The notes under the pieces: generated by a model
Told to the model about the DNA's origin: nothing
Database searches by the model: none
Seen by the model: the letters and a program-made list of their open reading frames with translations, nothing else
DNA from: CAIYZT01 sp052387855
GTDB lineage: Bacteria > Pseudomonadota > Alphaproteobacteria > Rhodobacterales > Rhodobacteraceae
DNA: 64,000 nt
Assembly: GCA_052387855.1 (NCBI GenBank)
Contig: JBQTIT010000007.1
Span: 1 to 64,000, forward strand
Reading direction: 5' to 3'
Made by a program: the position numbers and the translations under genes
Part shown: piece after piece, positions 59,426 through 64,000 of the stretch
Position numbering within the stretch: position 1 is the stretch's first letter
Layout: each line of letters begins with the position of its first letter

Positions 59426-60166
59426 ATGGCAGGCCATTCAAAATGGGCGAACATCCAGCACCGCAAGGGCAAGCAGGATGGCATCCGCTCCAGAATGTTT
59501 TCCAAGCTGTCAAAGGAAATCACCGTCGCGGCCAAGATGGGCGATCCGGACCCCGACAAGAATCCCCGCCTGCGTCTGGCGGTCAAGGCGGCCAAGGCGG
59601 TCTCCATGCCCAAGGACGTGATCGACCGCGCCATCAAGAAAAGCACGATGGGCGATGCGGCCGACTATACCGAAATCCGGTATGAGGGTTACGGCGCGGG
59701 CGGCATCGCGATCATCGTCGAGGCGATGACGGACAACCTCAACCGGACCGCGTCGAACGTGCGCAGCTATTTCACGAAATGCGGCGGCAACATGGGGCAG
59801 ACCGGGTCTGTCAGCCACGGCTTTGACCGCGTGGGCGAGATTTCCTATCCCGTGGGCGCAGGCTCGGCCGATGACGTGATGATGGCGGCGCTGGAGGCCG
59901 GGGCGGACGATGTCGAATCCGACGACGAGGGGCACTGGATCTATTGCGCCGTCGAAGCGCTGAACGAGGTTTCCGACGCGCTGGAAAAGGCGCTGGGCGA
60001 GTCCAGCGAATCCAAGCTGGTCTGGAAACCCCAGTCGCGGACCGAGGTCGATCTGGACACCGCGCAAAAGCTGATGCGGCTGGTCGACATGCTGGAAGAG
60101 GATGACGACGTGCAGACCGTCACCCACAACTTCGACATCCCCGAGGATGTGGCCGCGCAGCTTTGA
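59426..60166 (+). CDS. yebC: YebC/PmpR family transcription or translation factor
   Basis: 246 residues, a family-wide conserved length. The N-terminal MAGHSKWANIQHRKGKQD and the middle EGYGAGGIAIIVEAMTDN and NRTASNVRSYFTKCGG are diagnostic. YebC proteins regulate genes in several bacteria and are reported to relieve ribosome stalling at proline stretches. In many genomes it is next to ruvC; here it is not. Confidence 0.95.
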   Translation: MAGHSKWANIQHRKGKQDGIRSRMFSKLSKEITVAAKMGDPDPDKNPRLRLAVKAAKAVSMPKDVIDRAIKKSTMGDAADYTEIRYEGYGAGGIAIIVEAMTDNLNRTASNVRSYFTKCGGNMGQTGSVSHGFDRVGEISYPVGAGSADDVMMAALEAGADDVESDDEGHWIYCAVEALNEVSDALEKALGESSESKLVWKPQSRTEVDLDTAQKLMRLVDMLEEDDDVQTVTHNFDIPEDVAAQL

Positions 60167-60239
60167 CGCGCTGCGCGCCCGGTTGACCCGGGGCGCGGCC
60201 TGTGGTTGATCGACGCCTCGGACAGGATTGGGAGAGGAC

Positions 60240-60629
60240 ATGGCGGCAGTGACGGATTTGCAGGCGATGCTGCGCGGTATGCGCCCGGTGCTTGCCCCCG
60301 CGCCCTATGGCATCGTGTCGGTCCCGGTGCTGCCCGCCGGGCTGAAGCCCTTTGCCACGGTGGCCGAAGCCGAGGGCCTGACGCTTGTCGCGGAAAGTGC
60401 GGCCCTCGCGGCTGCGGGATTGGGGACCGAAAGCGACTGGGCGCTGATCAGCCTGACGCTGCATTCGGACCTTGCGGCGGTCGGGTTGACAGGGGCCTTT
60501 GCGACGGCGCTGGCCGATGAGGGCATCAGCGCCAATGTGATCGCGGGGTATTTCCATGACCACATTCTGGTGCAATGGGCCCGGCGTGAGGATGCCATGG
60601 CGGCCCTGACGCGGTTGTCGCATGCTTGA
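60240..60629 (+). CDS. ACT-domain protein
   Basis: 129 residues with ACT-like fold elements (ISLTLHSDLAAVGLTGAFAT, DEGISANVIAGYFHDHILVQ). GGAGAGGAC precedes ATG 60240. ACT domains bind amino acids and regulate metabolic enzymes. The eight-base overlap with the LysE-type exporter gene suggests a functional link, for example amino-acid sensing, but this is inference. Confidence 0.85.
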   Translation: MAAVTDLQAMLRGMRPVLAPAPYGIVSVPVLPAGLKPFATVAEAEGLTLVAESAALAAAGLGTESDWALISLTLHSDLAAVGLTGAFATALADEGISANVIAGYFHDHILVQWARREDAMAALTRLSHA

Positions 60630-61227
60630 GGCGGCGCTACAGGGCTATCTGGTCTCGATCAGCCTGATCCTGGCCATCGGCGCGCAGAACGCCTTTGTGC
60701 TGCGACAGGGCATCCGGCGCGAGCATGTGCTGGCCGTGGTCGCGGTTTGCGCCATCTCTGACGCCATCCTGATCGGGGCGGGGGTGACCGGCTTTGGTGC
60801 GGCCTCGGCCCGGTTTCCCTGGCTGGGCGAGGCGATGCGTTGGGGCGGGGTCGCCTTTCTGCTGGTCTACGGCGCCTTGCGCTTTCGTGCCGCCCTGCGC
60901 GGCGGCGAGGCGCTGAGCCCCGCCGGCGGGCCAAGCGTCAGCCTTGCCTCGGCCCTTGGCACCTGCCTGGTGCTGACCTGGGCCAATCCGCATGTCTATC
61001 TGGACACCGTGGCGCTGATCGGGTCGATCTCGGCGCAATATGCGCCGCATCAGACCGCCTTTGGCATCGCGGCCGCCCTTGGCTCGCTGTCGTTCTTTTC
61101 GGGCCTGGGCTTTGGCGCCCGGTTCCTGGCGCCGCTCTTTGCCCGGCCCGCGGCCTGGGTGGTGCTTGAGGTGGCCATCGGCCTGACGATGTGGGCCATC
61201 GCGGCCGGTCTGGCGCTTGGGGCCTGA
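60622..61227 (+). CDS. LysE/ArgO-type amino acid exporter
   Basis: 201 residues with six hydrophobic helices and the start SISLILAIGAQNAFVLRQGI typical of LysE/ArgO. ArgO/LysE exporters remove basic amino acids from the cytosol. The substrate is not established. It overlaps the ACT-domain gene (ATGCTTGA), so translation is coupled. Confidence 0.92.
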   Translation: MLEAALQGYLVSISLILAIGAQNAFVLRQGIRREHVLAVVAVCAISDAILIGAGVTGFGAASARFPWLGEAMRWGGVAFLLVYGALRFRAALRGGEALSPAGGPSVSLASALGTCLVLTWANPHVYLDTVALIGSISAQYAPHQTAFGIAAALGSLSFFSGLGFGARFLAPLFARPAAWVVLEVAIGLTMWAIAAGLALGA

Positions 61228-61338
61228 GCGCCCGGCACCGCGCCGTTGCGGCGGCGAAAGGGCCGGCGCGCGGCGGGATCAGCGGTTCTTAACAGCCTGT
61301 TCCTAGGGTCGCCCCTCAAGCGCATCCTGGAGGCCCCC

Positions 61339-63105
61339 ATGTCCGATCAGTCGACGATCCTGTCGCTGCCCCACATTCTGCCGTCACAGGCGCAAAAGCA
61401 CGTCACCCACAACGAGGCGCTGCGGCTCCTTGACGTGATGGTGCAACTGTCCGTGACGCAGCGCACGCTCGGCGCGCCTCCGGCCAGCCCGGCGCTGGGG
61501 GACCGCCATATCGTCGGGGTTGCGCCGACCGGGGACTGGGCGGCGCATCAGGACGAGATCGCGCTGTGGAACGGTTCGGCCTGGGAATTCTTTGCCCCCC
61601 TTCAGGGCTGGCGCGCCTATGTCGCGGGCGAAGCGGCGGTCCTGGTCTATGACGGCAGCGGCTGGACCATGCCGGGCGGCATGGCCGAGTTCGACCGTCT
61701 GGGCGTGGCCATGCCGGCCGATGCCGTCAACAAGCTCGCGGTCGCGGCGCCGGCGGCGCTGTTCACCAACCCCGCCGGCTCGCACCAGATGGCGATCAGC
61801 AAGGCGGCGGCGGGCGACACCGGATCGGTGCTGTTCCAGCAGAACTTTGTCAGCCATGCCGAGATCGGGCTGGTCGGCGACAATGACCTTGCGGTCAAGG
61901 TCAGCCCGGACGGGTCCAGCTTTCAAGGCGCGCTGCGGGCGGACCGCACCAGCGGCCGCGTCACCTTTGACCAGCCGCTGCGGCTGGCGCCGGCCGCCGG
62001 CGATGCCGTGGGGGTTGGCGACGGCTTTCTGTGGTACAACGCCACCACCGGCAAATTCCGGGCGCGGCAGGCTGGGGCCGATGTCGATCTGATCGGCGCG
62101 GGCGCCGGGTCGGGCGATGTCGTGGGCCCGGCTGCCGCCAGCGACCATGCGCTGGCAAGGTTCGATCTGGCGACGGGCAAGCTGTTGCAGAATTCGGCGG
62201 TCACGCTTTCGGATGCGGGCGATCTGGCCCTGCCCACGGGCGACTGGCCGGCCGGGGCCTGGACGCTGGCGCGCGCGGCGGGCGCGAACGGCGCGCTCAG
62301 CCTGTCCCAGCGCGGGACCGGGGCGTTGCAGCTTGTCGCCACGGACGCCGCCGAGATCGGGTTTTCCACCAATGGCGCCACACGGGCCCGGCTGTCCGCG
62401 ACCGGCGCCTTTCTGCCCGGCGCCAATCTGGGCACCCCGATCGGAGAGCTTGCGACCCGGTTTTCGGAGATCTTCGCCCAGAAGGTGAATCTCGGCTCCA
62501 CCTCGGCCGACGGGGTCGCTCTGTCCACCGGGGCCGGTGCGCCCGAAGGTGTGGTGACGGGCAGCGTCGGCTCGGTCTATCTTCGCGGCGACGGCGCGGG
62601 CGGGACCAGCCTTTACGTCAAGGAAAGCGGCGCGGGCAACACCGGCTGGACCGCCTTTCAGGCCGATCGCTGGACCTATCTCAAGTTGGCGGCCGACAGC
62701 GTCGTCAGCACCGTCGCCCATGCGGATGTGGCCGGGATGTCCTTTACCGCGCTGGCCGACACGGTCTACGAGATCGAGATCTTTGGCGCCATGCAGTCGG
62801 CGGCAACGACGACCGGCATCGGCGTCGCCCTCAAGATCCCCAGCGGCACGGTTGACGGCATGACCATCGTGCCGAACACCACCACCAGCATCCAGGCCGC
62901 CATGCAGCGGGCCGACGATGCCATCGCCGCCCCGACCACGGCGGTCGCCACGGCGGCCGTGAACTGGCCGATCTTCGGCAAGTATCTTGTCGCGGTCGGC
63001 GCCACCGGCGGGGCGGTCCAGCTTCGCCAGCGGTCCGAGGTCGCGGGCAGCAGCACCACCCTGATGGCGGGCCTGCGGATGAAGGTCCGCCAGATCCCCG
63101 CCTGA
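61339..63105 (+). CDS. DUF2793 protein, tail-fibre-like
   Basis: 588 residues from ATG 61339 with TGGAGG upstream. The N-terminal DUF2793 domain (about 1-115) is clear: LPHILPSQAQKHVTHNEAL, LGDRHIVGVAPTGDWAAHQD. The rest is Gly/Ala/Ser/Thr-rich beta-type sequence and ends in a possible trimerising C-terminal domain. The domain is common in gene-transfer-agent and phage tail fibres of Rhodobacterales, so it may be an accessory tail-fibre gene. No phage structural genes accompany it here. Confidence 0.8.
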   Translation: MSDQSTILSLPHILPSQAQKHVTHNEALRLLDVMVQLSVTQRTLGAPPASPALGDRHIVGVAPTGDWAAHQDEIALWNGSAWEFFAPLQGWRAYVAGEAAVLVYDGSGWTMPGGMAEFDRLGVAMPADAVNKLAVAAPAALFTNPAGSHQMAISKAAAGDTGSVLFQQNFVSHAEIGLVGDNDLAVKVSPDGSSFQGALRADRTSGRVTFDQPLRLAPAAGDAVGVGDGFLWYNATTGKFRARQAGADVDLIGAGAGSGDVVGPAAASDHALARFDLATGKLLQNSAVTLSDAGDLALPTGDWPAGAWTLARAAGANGALSLSQRGTGALQLVATDAAEIGFSTNGATRARLSATGAFLPGANLGTPIGELATRFSEIFAQKVNLGSTSADGVALSTGAGAPEGVVTGSVGSVYLRGDGAGGTSLYVKESGAGNTGWTAFQADRWTYLKLAADSVVSTVAHADVAGMSFTALADTVYEIEIFGAMQSAATTTGIGVALKIPSGTVDGMTIVPNTTTSIQAAMQRADDAIAAPTTAVATAAVNWPIFGKYLVAVGATGGAVQLRQRSEVAGSSTTLMAGLRMKVRQIPA

Positions 63106-63143
63106 TCCGCGCCTTCGGTCCGCCCCGGTTCTCCCGATCCCGT

Positions 63144-63172
63144 TTGACAGGCTGCTGGCGGCTTTCTTTGCA
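63144..63172 (+). promoter_or_regulatory. candidate promoter of ugd
   Basis: A perfect TTGACA (63144-63149), 17 bp and a weak TTTGCA (63167-63172), 29 bp before the start. Confidence 0.3.
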
Positions 63173-63201
63173 GGGCCGGCGGGTTTTGGCGGCGGGGTAT
63201 C

Positions 63202-64000
63202 ATGAAGATCGCGATGATCGGGACGGGCTATGTCGGGCTTGTCTCAGGGGTGTGTTTTTCCGACTTTGGCCATGACGTGGTCTGCGTCGACAAGAACCCC
63301 GACAAGATCGCGGCCCTTCAGCGCGGCGAGGTTCCGATCTTCGAGCCGGGGCTTGACCAGCTTCTGGCCAGGAACATCGCCGCCGGGCGGCTGGGCTTCA
63401 CGCTCGATCTGGCCGCGGCGGTGGCGGGGGCGGATGCCGTCTTCATCGCGGTGGGCACGCCGGCGCGGCGCGGCGATGGCCATGCCGACCTGAGCTTTGT
63501 CATGCAGGCGGCGGCCGAGATCGGCCGGGCGCTGACCGGACCTGCGGTGATCGTGACCAAGTCCACGGTTCCGGTCGGCACCAACCGCAAGCTGGCCGCG
63601 GCGATCCGCGCCGCCAATCCGGATGCCGACTTCGACGTCGCCTCGAACCCCGAGTTCCTGCGCGAGGGCGCGGCCATCGACGACTTCATGCGCCCGGACC
63701 GCGTGGTGGTCGGGGTCGAGAGCAAGCGGGCGGAAAAGGTGCTGGCCGACATCTACCGGCCGCTGTTTCTGCGCGAGTTTCCGATCGTCTTCACCGGCCT
63801 GGAAAGCGCCGAGATGATCAAATACGCCGCCAACGCCTTTCTGGCCGCCAAGATCACCTTCATCAACGAGATCGCCGCGCTCAGCGAGCGGACCGGCGCC
63901 GACATCAAGGAAGTGGCCCGGGGCATCGGCCTTGACGGGCGGATCGGCAACAGGTTCCTGCACGCGGGTCCCGGCTATGGCGGAAGCTGCTTTCCCAAGG
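63202..64000 (+). CDS. ugd: UDP-glucose 6-dehydrogenase, 5' part
   Basis: The gene runs past the window edge; 266 residues are visible. Rossmann NAD site IGTGYVGLVSG (about 6-16), VGTPARRGDGHADLS and the catalytic block AGPGYGGSCFPK with Cys263 are present. It oxidises UDP-glucose to UDP-glucuronate for surface polysaccharide synthesis. The C-terminal domain lies outside the window. Confidence 0.95.
   Translation, partial: MKIAMIGTGYVGLVSGVCFSDFGHDVVCVDKNPDKIAALQRGEVPIFEPGLDQLLARNIAAGRLGFTLDLAAAVAGADAVFIAVGTPARRGDGHADLSFVMQAAAEIGRALTGPAVIVTKSTVPVGTNRKLAAAIRAANPDADFDVASNPEFLREGAAIDDFMRPDRVVVGVESKRAEKVLADIYRPLFLREFPIVFTGLESAEMIKYAANAFLAAKITFINEIAALSERTGADIKEVARGIGLDGRIGNRFLHAGPGYGGSCFPK

Overview
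The window is ordinary chromosomal DNA of a GC-rich alphaproteobacterium, most probably a Rhodobacterales (Rhodobacter/Paracoccus-like) species. The evidence is the malyl-CoA lyase close to Rhodobacter Mcl1, the TrcR (DUF1013) regulator, the dnaX-ybaB-recR and tolQRAB-pal-cpoB-tilS-ftsH gene orders, a phosphatidylcholine synthase, and intergenic repeats ending in GGGATATTT that are typical of the order. I see no tRNA or rRNA gene, insertion sequence, integrase-bounded island or CRISPR array. About 60 protein genes and one RNA gene (4.5S/SRP RNA) are supported.

Layout: 1-5.6 kb holds mcl1, accA, then plsC-ftsX-ftsE (minus) divergent from a zinc-ribbon membrane protein. 5.6-8.3 kb holds ffs (minus), a long palindromic repeat, a pita-bread (M24-like) protein and a tandem array of four copies of a structured repeat. 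8.3-15 kb holds lysA, a DUF4175/TIGR02302 protein, dnaX, ybaB and recR. 15-21.8 kb holds a secreted subtilase with P domain and RTX repeats, trcR, truA, and the ycjX/ycjF pair. 21.8-28.5 kb is a histidine-utilisation cluster: hutF (minus) divergent from hutI-hutH-hutU-hutC, with a HutC-type operator between them. 28.5-36.4 kb holds pcs, an EF-hand protein, xerC, a DUF484 protein, priA, msrA, prmA and a small membrane protein. 36.4-41.3 kb holds a DUF1127 gene, ruvCAB, an unrecognised gene, speD, a 25-residue lipoprotein gene and ybgC. 41.3-49.8 kb holds tolQRAB-pal-cpoB, tilS and ftsH. 49.9-64 kb holds fhs-folD, pdeM with a Lhr-like helicase, a YmdB-type phosphoesterase, two transporters, yebC, an ACT-domain gene, a LysE exporter, a DUF2793 (tail-fibre-like) gene and the 5' part of UDP-glucose dehydrogenase.

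Functional themes: the Hut cluster encodes the five-step histidine route through formylglutamate, but no hutG is present here. The Tol-Pal genes form the trans-envelope constriction machine and sit with FtsE/FtsX and FtsH as the envelope/division group. ruvCAB, recR, dnaX, priA, xerC and pdeM-helicase form the DNA replication and repair group. fhs and folD supply one-carbon folates, and mcl1 and accA belong to acetyl-CoA metabolism.

The least explained material is non-coding. One family (called R1 here) is a composite of three hairpins found six times: four in tandem at 7376-8159, plus copies at 1-165 and 36443-36640. Two of its helices show paired (compensatory) base changes between copies. 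A second family (R2) occurs four times (12.07, 18.32, 31.79 and 39.48 kb), with a variable hairpin set between a constant G/C-rich head and a constant GGGATATTT tail. The 5' leader of trcR carries four consecutive stem-loops, and an 8-bp inverted repeat brackets a candidate lysA promoter.
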